64,000 bases of DNA from Diphasiastrum complanatum (GCA_029204225.1 CM055099.1:45031489-45095488); one strand, 5' to 3'; numbered from the stretch's first letter, positions 33,479 to 45,511 are shown. Notes: generated from the sequence alone by a model not told the origin. Numbers and translations are program-made.

Positions 33479-33599
33479 CTACATATAAAATGCTTCTTGG
33501 TTTCCAAGGGGGCCGGAGTCTCGAACCTGGGACCAAAGAAACTTTGGATGCCAAGCCAACCAACTCAGCCAACCCTGTTGGGTCTCTACATATAAAATG
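33479..33599 (-). mobile_element. tRNA-derived SINE-like retroposon with 14-bp target duplication
   Basis: The 93-bp body (33585-33493, reverse strand) holds an A box TGGCTGAGTTGG (33571-33560) and a B box GGTTCGAGACTCC (33527-33515), spaced as in tRNA genes. CTACATATAAAATG occurs at both 33479-33492 and 33586-33599, an exact 14-bp target-site duplication. Two relatives lie at 35307-35393 and 14651-14715. No poly-A tail is seen. Confidence 0.78.
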
Positions 33600-33609
33600 G
33601 CAGGGCGAT

Positions 33610-34600
33610 ATTTGAAATGAACAGTCCCAATCCTGACAATGTGAGGAGTTGCAGCCTTTTTATATTCACTTAATGATAGGTGTAACTATAATTAATGGTA
33701 GTCGGGAAGAAATAGGACGATGAGTAATAATTAAAGCCTAGTAAGGTATGAACTCCGGAGATAGCACAAGAAGTTACTAATAAGTATTTTCGTCACTGAT
33801 TGCTTAACTTTTTAGCTTGCGTAGAATCTTTCGATTTTTGCATGTGTTCAACTCTTGTGTATCATACGACAGGTTTCACCCTTGAGTGTCCACATTGACA
33901 GTCTCAGATCTTCATAAGCGATCGGACTGCGATCCTCACTTAGTGGCCCATTTCGTCTTTCATCAAGAGCGAAAAGCTTCTTTAATCTACTGCTATTTTA
34001 ATTTGCGGGTCAATGTGAAGAAGAAGAGTACGACTGATTCAGTTGATGAAAACAGAAAGTACTGCACAACAAGCTGGCTGCTGCTTTGAGCAACAAACAG
34101 CTGAGATCTGGTGCTTACTGCTAGCAAAAGCTCTATCCTATCGACCCATCAGTATATGGTTAGCGATGGTGCAAGATCGTGAAGCAGTTCTATATACATA
34201 TGACTAAATAAATAGAAAGCCGATTAACAAGGATCCAGAACACCAGTCACTGTATTGATTTACAAGTTATCGACACATCCGAGGATGCGTAATGCCATAC
34301 ACTCAGAGTCTTCCTGCCCATTAAGAAATAAGTCGTCCTCCAATAAGCGATCAGTTGATGAAGATTTTTTTTCCTCTTTCCTCTCAACGTCAAGAGTTCT
34401 ACAGAGAGAACTACTCCAATTGTCCACACAAATGATTATACAGAGAGAAAAAAGAAGGAAACAAGTCACGAATCAGAGATCAATCTTAGTAAATTAGCTA
34501 GTTACCTTAATCGTGTGAAAGGAGTGTTGTGTGTGGTTTATGTTAACAAGGCGTTTTTCGAGCGACGCGTGTGTCTCGCTAGCGCTCACTTATTAAGGGA
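33610..34600. other. No gene recognised
   Basis: Small open frames near 33886 and 34255 carry no motif. TGTGTGTGGTTTATGTTAACA at about 34534-34554 resembles one arm of the fold-back at 35873-35959. Confidence 0.35.
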
Positions 34601-34622
34601 CTGTTCGTTGTGAAAATCCAAT

Positions 34623-34623
<1 letters not shown>

Positions 34624-34659
<36 letters not shown>
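34624..34659. repeat. (CT)n microsatellite
   Basis: About 18 CT units. Confidence 0.97.
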
Positions 34660-34664
<5 letters not shown>

Positions 34665-35290
34665 GATCTGCAACATGATATCCGAGCTCCCAGTGTAGCG
34701 TCGATCCTTTCCTGGCTGAGCTTGCCATAAGATCAGCTCGTTGTGAAACCATATTGCCATAATGAAGCATTAGCTAGAGAAGAGAAACTCGATTCTTTGT
34801 AGAAAGCATGCACGAGAATCAAGATTGCCCGGGAAAAGCCTCACGAGCCTGTGTTCCCAGAGATGTAAAAGAAAATCTAGTCCCTTGATGCGTGTAAGAA
34901 TGTCAAAGAATAGCCCTGTTGGATGAATGCACTGCATTGGGCGCTCAATCCTTCAGAATGGATTGGGTGGTAGAGACGTTAATATGCAATAATGTCTATA
35001 CTTGAAGTATATCCCGAAATAAGAACCTGTTTGTGAGGTTGCTTGATACAGCAAACTGCTTGTTCATGAGTTTGAATGCATCTGTTTATATAGTGTGTAA
35101 AGATGAAATTCTTCTCATTGCTGATTAAGTGATAAAGTTCAGTCAGTCCTGATGGCCCTTTAAGAGTGATGTTTTTAAATGTAACGCTGATTCAACTTGC
35201 TTGCTTTGTACAAAAAATTCATCTTCATATCCATGTGTGTGTGAGACTACAGATCGCATGTGTGAGGTGCCGTGTGCACTATGACTGTGT

Positions 35291-35409
35291 GATGGGCTCT
35301 AAAATGCTTCTTCGTTTCCAAGGAGACTTGAACTTGGGACCAAAGTTTCTTTGGATGCCTAAGGTAACCAACTAGGCCAGCCCCTTTTTGGTCGATGGGC
35401 TCTATAATG
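35291..35409 (-). mobile_element. Second tRNA-derived SINE-like retroposon with 16-bp target duplication
   Basis: The 87-bp body (35393-35307, reverse strand) has A box TGGCCTAGTTGG and B box AGTTCAAGTCTCC. It is flanked by GATGGGCTCTAAAATG (35291-35306) and GATGGGCTCTATAATG (35394-35409), differing at one base. It is clearly related to the copy at 33.5 kb but diverged. Confidence 0.76.
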
Positions 35410-35872
35410 GGAGATGCCTGTGAGTAAAGAGCTCCTTAAAGAAGATGACTGTGTGAATATCTAAAATGCACATGCTCTGTGATTACCTAATGTGTGCAAT
35501 ATTTTTCTCATTGTGATTACAACCTGATCATGCCATATATGCAATCAAGCAGAGTACTAAAATAACTAGTTAACTTAATGCTTAGTGTAAAACTGTGTGA
35601 AAGTAGTTACATCGGGGCAGGCTTGGAATTTTCGTGCACCCTACATTTCACTTTGATGGGCTTTTTTTTTTGACCTTTCATTATTTCATATGACATTTAT
35701 AATGTAAAGGTGCCTTTCAATTAAAATAAGTATGAACCTTTCATTGGCTTTTACATAGCAACTTTTTTGTTTGCCATTCAAATGACATGATTTTGACATT
35801 TTTACCTTTTTCTTTGAAAGTTAAACAGCGCTTTGACGTGCATTGCAGCTTGCAATTATACCAAGCTTGATT

Positions 35873-35959
35873 ACGCGTCGCTGAGAACCTACGTGTTAAC
35901 ATAAACCACACAAGTTCCATGTGTGGTTTATCTTGACACGTAGGTTCTGAGGGACGCGT
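35873..35959. repeat. Fold-back element, 40-bp arms
   Basis: Arms 35873-35912 and 35920-35959 are inverted copies with four mismatches in 40, around a 7-base loop. Both arms end in ACGCGTC. Could be a small fold-back transposon or a hairpin RNA locus. Confidence 0.8.
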
Positions 35960-37500
35960 TTATAACGCCCATCATTGTAAATATAATCCAATGCATTCGC
36001 TGTTTAGTTATTGCGTTATCTTTCTCTCTCTGTTACTCTCACTAACAAATCTTTAATCACTATTTCCATCTGCAACAACTACTGAATGACTTTTTACTAA
36101 AAGCTGACTGAAATAAGAAAATGATACCTACTGGATCAGTCTTCCCCTTGGAATCATACAAAGAGATTATTCAGACTTTGTGGGCCATAAACACTTTGAA
36201 GTTTGTAAGAACATCTGCTCTCATCTCCTCAGTGGGGCATGAGTACTGAGATCTAGTTCCCCAGCCAGAACCGGCCTGTCAAGAACAAAATGAAGTTGTA
36301 GATCAATTTGCCTGGTTCATTTGTGGCACCTGTCACTCCCTCTCAGGAATACACGGCCTTGATTGTCACTGAACAGCGACAGCGGCTCATCATTCTTGCA
36401 CTGCAAAGTGCAAACAATATAGTACCTCTCGATCCAAAGCTTTTCTGCAGGTTTGACGGCTGCACACATTCCGGCGCTTTAGTTTTAGAATGTACACAAA
36501 GCCGCTATCAATTACACTTTTTTAGTAACATCGCCATGCATCACCCAGCTGCATGAACGTGAATCCTGAAGCTTGAAGTTGATTTGCTCTCATCTAGGTC
36601 CGCAGCTCAATCGATTTTATCTCCGAATCCCGTTATTCCTGTCTCAGTCCCTTTGTATAGAATGTCATGCTACACACTCCCACGCGGGTAGCGGCGAAGT
36701 AGTGAAGGACAAGAAGGGACTCAATTTATTGGCTGCAAATACCATGTCGGGCCTGGTTTCAAACTTTTCATACATAGAACGCCTGATATTCATGCTCTTA
36801 TACGAGATTGTCTTCATTCTCTGATCCTCTTCTGCATTGCACGGACACATTCCTTTGGTGAAGTTCACGCCAAAATCAAGCGGTAGTTCAATGGCTTCTA
36901 GTCCCATGCACTAAATCTTGATGATATTCTCCACATACTTCGGCTTGTGCTTCTTAATTTGTTTCCTACTAGTCCCTTGACACTTCTATACCAAGACAGT
37001 AGTTCAAGTCTCCAGGATCCTTGATCATCTCGAACTCAATCATTAATATTTATTGCAAGCATTCAGCTGAGTTAGATCATGTCTTGCAAAATTATGTGAT
37101 GCCACACACATAAATTGTCACTGTAGATAGTTTTGATAGCATCCGCTTCGCATCTGTGAAACTATGTTCTCCCAACTGGGTTGTATCCATATGTCGTTCC
37201 GTGGTCTAATTGACGCCTGTTCTATGCCATCCCTACTTTTGTTTAATCTACATGTACACTGGCCATTCCACTTCTAAGCTGTAATCTATTCCTACAGCTG
37301 CTCACCAATCAAGAAGGCTATGCACACGTCCATGGACCACAACTCTCAATCATGCACAGCTAGAATTAGCCTGATGATCGATCCTAACTGAGCAACTCTA
37401 GCAGAATTATTCTGGTTTTAATTCTTTGATCCATATTCAATCATTTATGTGCCTCCTAAAAGGTTTGGGCTCTCATCTGATTAGAGAGTGAACCTGTGAT
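35960..37500. other. No gene recognised
   Basis: An 82-codon forward frame (36308) and an 80-codon reverse frame (36907) have no motif or exon-like edges that I can defend. Confidence 0.35.
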
Positions 37501-37681
37501 GCACCTCTACTACACAGGTCCCACACCATCCCACACCATCCAATGGAAAAGAAATCTTTTTTCTCCTTTAGCCCCATTCATCACCATTGGATGGAGTGGG
37601 CTTAGCACTACAAGTCCCTCAAGAGGTCCCACACCATCCAAGGGAAAATAAATCTTTTTTTTCCCTTAACCCCGTTGGAGT

Positions 37682-38038
37682 AAAAAAAACTTCCTGGTTT
37701 TATTAATAAAAGATGGGAAAACCCATCAAGAGTACAAAGGAATGCATGTTGAAAGCGTAAAGGCCATAAGGCGAATTGAGATACTGTACAACTAAAACAA
37801 AGCAACAATCTCGCAGAGTATCTACATAAAGCCTACTGCTTGGTGTAAGTCGCTAGTTAAGACAGTTGGAAGTTTAGGTAGTGCAGGAAGCTGTGAAGCA
37901 GCCGTTCCTGCAACTACAACACGTCGAAGTATTGCAAGTGCCTGATTGCGTTGTAAAGTCATAGAAACTCGTTGACGATAATAAGCCGTGATGATAGATA
38001 GAGGTGAGGCACCACGTCCTTGGAGTTTTGTTGCAAAA
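37682..38038. mobile_element. 357-bp insertion with 11-bp target duplication
   Basis: CCCGTTGGAGT occurs at 37671-37681 and 38039-38049 on either side of an insert that splits one unit of a duplicated sequence (compare 37520-37620). The left end begins with A8. The reverse strand of the insert holds an open frame (T-K-L-Q-G-R-G-A-S-P-L-S) that I do not recognise. Class uncertain. Confidence 0.6.
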
Positions 38039-38255
38039 CCCGTTGGAGTGGGGTTAGCGCTACAAGTCCTCTTTGGGTGCACTCCTTAGGTAGAACCCAA
38101 GGTTTGTGGCCCCCTCACATGATGATCTACTTCTTTTTCATGCATTAGAAATTAACTCCATATAGCTCCAAAAGCCTCCTTTCTCTCTCTTGTCATCGTG
38201 TGGGACCCATTTTTGTTGATGCCTTTCACTAGACTTTGCACAAAGCATTAAATGC

Positions 38256-38336
38256 CAGTGCCCATCCAAAGGCCCAGGTTAAGTGAAAGTGTGAGTGACA
38301 CTCTCTCACTTAACTACCATCGTTGGATGGGCACTG
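38256..38336. repeat. 81-bp nested fold-back
   Basis: Outer arms CAGTGCCCATCCAA / TTGGATGGGCACTG are a perfect 14 bp. Inner arms TTAAGTGA / TCACTTAA and AGTGT / ACACT extend the stem after small bulges. Confidence 0.8.
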
Positions 38337-38590
38337 AAATCTAAATCTTGGGCCTTTTTCATTAGGGGGCTTGTTGATTTTCATCACCTAAGTAAGGATT
38401 ATTTAGTTTATTTCTCTTTAGGTTTTTGCCTAATGATCGGGTAAATTTTTTTTGTTAGCATTTAAATAAAAATTAAACACAATTGGCCCTATTTTGGTTG
38501 CATTATGCAAGCAATGATGGGCAAAAGGTACATGGCACATTCAAATATTACCAAAATGTACACGTGCCAAATTGCACCAACTTGTCCTTG

Positions 38591-38675
38591 GCCACATGCA
38601 CAATTTGCCAAAATTTTTACTGCCATGTGTCAGTCTTTGATTGGTTATCCACATGAGATTTGTAACATGAAGGTC
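38591..38675. repeat. Dispersed 85-bp repeat, copy 2
   Basis: Direct-orientation partner of 29009-29093, about 9.6 kb away. Confidence 0.75.
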
Positions 38676-39479
38676 ACAGTTAGAATTAAAGTAGAACTAT
38701 TGTGTTACTGTACTGTGTGGGTCCTAGCAGTGGATTAGGACTACTTGGCCTCGCCATGAGGCGAGTCGACGGGACATGCATCCCGTCAATGACAACATCG
38801 GTTGCCAAAGTAAAAACTATATGTACAGTGTATTTTGGTTTTGAGAAATACAGTTGCTATGTGAGCTTGGAGTGGAGAGCGCTTTCTGTCTATTAACTTA
38901 CTGTGTTGCACGATCTGTAATCCTGTTTATGTTGGATAGAGGTGTGTTGTAAGATAACTCGAAAAGAAATGAACGCAAAAAGAAACGAACTCGAATGAAA
39001 AGTGTTCGTGCGCAGTGGAATAAGCTATCTCCCTCTTTTCTTAAGCATGACTATGCCTATCGATTTCGAACAAAATATTAGTGAAAAAAATCATGTTTGA
39101 TTTGATTACGTAGCCAAACATTAAGCATCAAAACGTCAGACAAATAATCAGTCGCGAAGATCTAGACTAAATATTAGTCGCGAACAGCTAGACCAATAAT
39201 AAGTCGCGAACAGCAGACAACCAAATTAAGCAATTAGAAAGCCAGACAGAATGTAGAAAAGCATTGCAGTATTGACACAAATCTGAACGCAGAACAAACA
39301 AAGCTGTAATCAAATTAAGTTTAACGAAATATACAGGTCAATAATGTAGGTGAGCACAAAACAATAGCGGACGTAACCGCGTGCTTCACCAAGCTAATCA
39401 CAATCTGTAAAGGTGATGAACCTATTCTTGACAATCCATCTGGAAGAAAGAATCAATGCGCAAAGGCATCTATAGTGTC

Positions 39480-40142
39480 TATCTCTGATTACAAGTGATA
39501 TTTCATTCTATCTTCTATTATTTGAATACTGAGATGGTATCCAATATATACATAAATTTTACAGGTGTGTAGATGAAGAAGGTACAAAAGTGGTTGTGTT
39601 ATTTGTAGGAGATCGTGGGTGGCTATTGTTGTTGTCAAATCTGAGTGCATAGTGCATGGAACGAGCATGAAGAGGCCGCGACGTCGGGCTTCACTAAAAT
39701 TAACGCTGGTGAAAATGCGAAAAACGTGACACTTTGACAAATGACTTAAAAAATTGATTTGCAAGGTATCTTCACTTTTCTATAAGGGCACCTTTGGTTT
39801 TTGTAAGTCACCTTCAGCATTTGTAGGGCAGTGTTTCGCCTATCAAAAATTATGTGTGAAAACACAATGTCGCATTTTTCACCTTTTTCGCCTGTTCAAA
39901 TTTACTTGTATTTATGCAGACTGAGCAACTGTCACTTTTCTGGAAGTGTTGCGAAATGCCAGTGGTGAAAAAATGACAATGTTGGGTTTTTCGCCTGTGG
40001 AAATTCCCGAATAAAAATGCAGACTGTGTGACAAACAGTTCAAATATGCAGACTGTGTGACAACACGAGTAAAAATGAAACAGCATGGAGGCAGATTAAC
40101 ATAGGATTTAGGAGAGTAAAGGAGATAAATCCAACACCCCCC
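39480..40142 (-). repeat. 3' LTR and polypurine tract of a reverse-strand copia
   Basis: On the reverse strand a purine run (GGGGGG, 40142-40137) precedes TGTTGGATTTATCTCC at 40136. The start is closely similar to the forward LTR at 63670, and the later GTGAAAA...CACA block resembles that LTR too. The far end is approximate. Confidence 0.68.
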
Positions 40143-41930
40143 ATTAATCTAGATCCGTGAATGCCTTGATCTTCAGACTCAGCAATGCACAAAACTTGTT
40201 GTGTGCATTAACACTTAATGCCTTTGTAAATATATTTGCAACCATGTCCTGCGTTCTACAGTACGTTAAGCTTACCTCTTTGTTGAGAACCTTGCCCCTA
40301 ATATAGTGATATCAAATTTCAATGTGCTTACTCCTAGAGTGAAATCTAGGGCTGGCTGATAAGGCAATAGCACTCTGATTATCATAGAATATTATTTTAG
40401 GGTTGTACTGATACAAAGTAATGTCTGACAGTAAATTTCTCAACCAAAATGCTTCTTTAATGGATTGAGAAGCAACAATGTATTCTGCTTCTGTAGATGA
40501 AAGAGCGATAGAGATTTGCTTACGATTGTTCCATGAGATAGGGCCGTCGTTGAAGAAGAATGTAAATCTAGATATGGACTTACGATTGTCTACATCTCCT
40601 CCCTAGCTTGCATCAGAGTATCCACTAAGTTGATGGAGATTGTCGTTGTTGACTTCTCTATAGCAGATGCACTGGTCCAAGGTAGTTCGAATATACCTCA
40701 TGACTCTTATGAGAACCTTCCAATGGGTTATGCCAGGATTAGCCATATATTGGCTGAGTGAGCTTATTGCAAAAGAGATGTTAGGTCTTGTACAGACCGT
40801 TGCATACATGAGAGATCCAAGTATCGATCGATAAGGATACTCTCTCATCTGCTCCTCTCCTGCTTGGTCTGAGGACATTGGTCCTTTGACAAACGCAGGC
40901 CTGGATCCATCGGTGAGTGAGCTAACTTACAGTTTATCAGATTATATCTGTCAAGAACATTGTGAAGATACCTTTGTTGAGTGATATATATCAGTCGTCT
41001 TGCTCTATCTCTGTGGATTTGAATGCCCAGACAGAAGTGAGCTTCACTCAGATCAATCATGTCGAACTCAAAAAAGAGCATCTGTTTAGAATCCTTAACC
41101 AAATTGGTATTGTTGTTGAAAAGCAACATATCATCCATTTATAAGGTGATGATAATGAAGGATTGATGCACCGACTTAGAATAGACGTTGCAATCAGCAG
41201 TGCTTGGTTGGAAACCTTGTTCAATGAGGAATGTGTTGATCCTCTGAAACCAAGCTCTGGCAGACTATTTCAAGTCGTAAAGTGCCTTATGGAATTTACA
41301 GACACGATTCTTCATACCTTCCAGAATGTATCCTTCGGACTGAATCATATAGATGTCTTCTTGTATAACTCCATTCAGATAAGCTGTTTGCATATCAAGT
41401 TGATGCACTTCAAGGTCAACAGCTGCAACATATGATAGGAGGGCTCAGAACGATGAATGCTTGACTACTGGACTGAAAGTTTCACTATAGTCAATGTTGG
41501 GGATCTGAGTAAATCCTTGTGCTACCAGTCTTGCCTTCCTTCAATCAATCGCTCCATTGGCATTGTACTTGATCTTGAAGATCCATTTGCAATCGATGAT
41601 ATTACAGCCAGTAGGAGCTTCAACTAATGACCACGTCTGGTTCTTGATCAGAGAGGAATATTCTCTATCCATGGCTTCTCTCCAGAGATCAGAGTCTGGT
41701 TGGCTAAGTGCCTCTTTGACTGTTGTCGGTTCCTATATCAAGAGACATGCAAACTCAGGAGTATACCTTCTGGGCTGTGTGTGCACTCGGCTTGATCTTC
41801 TGGGAGGAATTGACTGATGAACCACTCCTGGGACTTGTTACTGGGTAGCAACAACATCTTTGTCTGACTCGCTATCAAATAGTGGATCAACATTCTCACC
41901 AGATAAGACATCATCAACAAATATTCCAAA
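40143..41930 (-). pseudogene. Ty1/copia RT and RNase H, reverse strand
   Basis: Contains W-R-E-A-M-D-R-E-Y, C-K-W-I-F-K-I-K-Y, V-H-Q-L-D-M-Q-T-A-Y-L-N-G, then x-M-D-D-M-L-L-F (about 41138-41115, where Y-V-D-D is expected and the Tyr position is a stop). It continues with Y-R-S-I-L-G-S-L-M-Y-A, Y-S-D-A-S (RNase H Asp), L-S-S-T-E-A-E-Y (about 40510) and F-T-K-A-L-S before the LTR. Several frameshifts and stops. Gag, protease and integrase are missing: the fragment ends where a forward-strand gypsy gag begins. Confidence 0.87.
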
Positions 41931-41939
41931 TAAGATCAT

Positions 41940-43668
41940 AAAAAATTCAAAAACAATGGAGGAAGAGTTATCAAATAACACAAATCACAAGAATGACACA
42001 ATTACTATATCATACTCATCTAAAATTGAAAGAAATAAATCAAGAAGAATTAAAAATGGAAGGACTCATGCAATTCTTCCATTTTCAAAGGAAGAGAATA
42101 TGGGGATGCAGATTTACATGTTCAGAGATTCATGAATGTGTGTCGAGCACATTTAGAAGATGATGATGAAGATCTGTTTTGATTGTTTCCCGCTACTTTA
42201 GAGGGGTCAGCTCTAGAATGTTATTTCCTAGTTGAATTATAGTAAAGTATTTACTTGGGATAAATTGAACGCCAATTTCTTGGATAGATACAGACAAATC
42301 AACTATGCTAATCAAATTATAAGACAGTTAAGTCAAATCAAGATGAGAGAAAAAAAAATTGTTAAAGATTTTGTGAGTCGAATACAATCTTTGGCTAAAA
42401 AGCTACTAGAATTTCCTAGAGAAGAATTCTGTATAGCTTGGTTTGTACACAAATTACCCTATGAGATGGCGTATGTTCTCACTTTTGAATCACCAAAAGC
42501 ATTTGAGGATGCAGTTTCAAGATCTATAGCTCTGGAACATGCTACTAAAGTTATGGGTGAATCCTCTAAAATAAGACAAAAAGCATGGGTGGATGTATCT
42601 TAGAAGATAATCCAAATTTTAATAAAGGATCCAACGAATATAAGAATAGAGGGAATAATTTGTGGAAGTATTAAAGAATTCATTAAGACAAGTGAAAGAT
42701 GAATTATTGAACATTGTCAATAAAAAAAATAGTGACCTTACTATAAAAGGACATAATGAACCTCAAAGAGTAGGAGTATGGTGCACTCATTGTAGAGGCA
42801 GTGGACATATTGCTGTCCTTATCAACAACAAATGTATCCACCAACTTCTATACCTTCACCATTGCCTATGAATATGCCTTTAACCTCAAAATATTATGAA
42901 ATTTGTAAAAGATCAAATCATAAAATTGTAGAATGCTATTATAACAAAAATGGACGGGGAGGTAATTTGAGGAATCCTCTAGTGGCTAATGTAAACCTTG
43001 AGTATAATCATGGACAAAATTATCCTCCTTTGTAACATACACTAGCTTTTTATAGTGGATCATCTACACAAAATATGGATTATAATGGATTGCCTTATTA
43101 TCCAGTTTATTTCACTCATTCTTAACCACAAATGCCAATATCTTTATATGGACAAACACAATCTAGTCAAGAACAGTATAGACAGAATTATAACAATAAT
43201 GGAAATAATTCAAACAAAAGATCTTATCCAGTTAAAAATAATATACAATGTTATGGATGCCAAGGGATCATGACATATGGCAAATGAATGTCCAAACCCT
43301 ATAACTGCATAATTAAAAATATATGTAAGACATTCGGTGGAGAACATTTCCAATGATTTATTATGGTTGGTGCTATTACAAGAGCACAAGCTGTTGCTAA
43401 CCGTATATCTCCAATGATAAACGAAACCATGGGATCACCTATGATACAACATAAACAGAATGTGGATAAACCACTTATATATGAAGCAATATATCCTAGT
43501 AGAGATGTAGATAGAGAAGTTCATGAGGAAGCAATGAATGAGACGGAAAGAGAATCACCCTTCATGGCATTTCAAAAGCCACCAAGTCCAATAATAAATC
43601 ATTCAAGAAACAAGGGCAAGAAGATACTAGGTATATCAAAAGGAGTGGAATACTATGATTTAGTTTAG
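41940..43668 (+). pseudogene. Ty3/gypsy Gag with three zinc-knuckle-like motifs
   Basis: Readable in broken frames. L-E-D-D-D-E-D-L-F and T-W-D-K-L-N-A-N-F-L-D-R-Y-R-Q are the gag capsid signature at 42150-42300. L-S-Q-I-K-M-R-E and V-K-D-F-V-S-R-I follow. Three CCHC-like motifs follow: C-T-H-C-x4-H (42783), x-x-x-C-K-R-S-N-H-K-I-V-E-C (42900) and C-Y-G-C-x4-H-x4-C with one stop inside (43250). A later frame 43363-43668 starts M-V-G-A-I-T-R-A-Q-A, like the pro-region of Tat/Athila-type elements. Pol is absent. Confidence 0.75.
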
Positions 43669-43669
43669 C

Positions 43670-44340
43670 AGGCAACAAGCTTGGGTGTTGTAGTTTAGTT
43701 TTATCATGCCTGTCAGAGGATACTCGAGCAACGTTCACTCTTGAAACGTACTCACATTACTTGAAGATATGCAAGTCATTAGCTTGCTACTCGGATGAAC
43801 ACCCAGCAAAATCCTATTTCTAAATGTTATAGAATCAAATGAAATAGATCCTAATAAACTGCAAGTAATCTACATGCATCAAACAGAATCAAGAACAAGA
43901 AACAAGAAGCTAATTAGCAAGCAATATAAGTGCAACAATCAATAAACACCCATCTCTTGCCATCTTGGATTTCCCAAGAACATTAAGAACTACAATGTAT
44001 GAGGATTTGCAAGATTCAAACTGCAATTTCAGCCTATTTTGTTTAATTGAATGCTTGATTCTAGTACACTAATCCACAAACAAGAAATCTAATCCATAAT
44101 GCATAAGGAAAGAAAGCAAGAAACTAAGCTAAATCCACATTCACACATGCAAGAATGGAAGTGCATGATCATAAAAGCATCACACAAGAAAGCCATCATG
44201 ATCAAGGAGCTCAAAGGACTGCAAAAACTCGTGGAGGATCTTCTATTCAATAAACAAGAGTAGAGACAATACATGTAAAGCTCCCTCACAAGAGAGGAGA
44301 TCTCTTAAATAAGCAAGAGAGGTGCTTATGTGGAGCCCAA
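43670..44340 (-). repeat. Possible LTR, reverse strand
   Basis: The reverse strand has a TATA-like TTATTTAAGAG near 44310 followed by a T-rich transcribed-leader-like sequence. The block abuts the gag remnant exactly at 43668. No primer-binding site or duplication found. Confidence 0.3.
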
Positions 44341-45300
44341 GTGGCAATTCCACAATTTCCCAAATTACAAGTGGAATTAGCTTCTCCACTAGAGGTCACC
44401 ATCAAAAGGTGGCTCACTCTACTTTTTAAAGAGGGGTCTACTAGCATTTATTTCAAATGCCTTATTGATCGAGACTACATGATAAAAATGACAAACCATT
44501 CAAAAAACACAGATTTTTTCGTAAAGAGTATTTTACGTAAGACATTTGATTTGGCCATTTCACTGCCTTTAATTCAAAACAAAATATAGGTGGAGTGATG
44601 CAAGTGTTACATATAGCTTCTAATAAATTTAGTTTAAATGAGGTCCATTTTTTCAAAATCTGTGTTGTAGTAAATTTCAATTAAAGTTGAACAAGTTGTA
44701 ATACATACATAAGGAATTTTTTTATAAGAGTAGCCCAAACTTGTTTTGAAGTTTTTTGGCACGAGAAAATTTCACTTCTATAAAAAGAAAAAAGAAATAA
44801 TTAATGGTTGCTTAGTAATCACCCCCTTTTCTCCTTTTTTTTTTTTTTGTTTGCTCTTGCTTTCTCTTGATCATTCTATAATTTGGTCTCTTTGTTGAAC
44901 CACAAGATTTAATTTGAAGTGGTATGAAATTTACTGCATTGCTCATTAGTCTTAGTTGAGGTAGTTCTTTGGATTATTAGCTTTGAATTTTATGAAGATG
45001 GCAAGTGTTAGTGATCCCTTTGTAGAGTGATGGAAAATTGGGTGTACTTCATGAATACATGGCAATTGGCCTTGTTTGGGACTGCTTTTATTTTGCATAG
45101 TTTATGAAACCTCTACGGTGTTGTATCATCTTTGAAAATTTTCCCTCTCCTTATGTATAAGCCAATTCCCATCTTCCTTTTGGTAGAGACGTTCCATGCC
45201 TCTCTCTCCTGCCATCAACTCCACATAATGTCATTACATTTATACCTTGGTGCAGTGTTGTAATATTTCTTGCATTTGCATCTATTTCCCTACTTCCTAC
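44341..45300. other. AT-rich non-coding stretch
   Basis: No protein motif seen. Confidence 0.4.
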
Positions 45301-45309
45301 AATTCTTAA

Positions 45310-45500
45310 AGTAAATCTCATCAAGCACCTCCTCGTCGCTGCGCGAGAGCTCCTCCCCCTCTCTGTCCAAGCTTGTCTTCCTCCTTTTGAGCAACTCCTC
45401 ACTTTCAGCTCTGATCACCTACAAGAGATCCTCTTGGAGCGCGTGCACAAGCAAACCCTTTCCAGCATGCTCTCTGAGGCTCCTTCGACGTTGCATCGAG
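45310..45500 (+). other. GC-richer open segment, possible captured exon
   Basis: Forward frame open through L-L-V-A-A-R-E-L-L-P-L-S and L-Q-E-I-L-L-E-R-V-H-K-Q, with amphipathic helical character. It ends where reverse-strand copia sequence begins (about 45512). I do not recognise the family. The antisense frame is also open, so coding is not established. Confidence 0.25.
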
Positions 45501-45511
45501 CTCGACTGACT

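Noticed and set aside
33483-33585. Functional tRNA gene
   Set aside because: A and B boxes are present, but the flanking 14-bp duplication and poor acceptor-stem pairing point to a retroposed tRNA-derived sequence.
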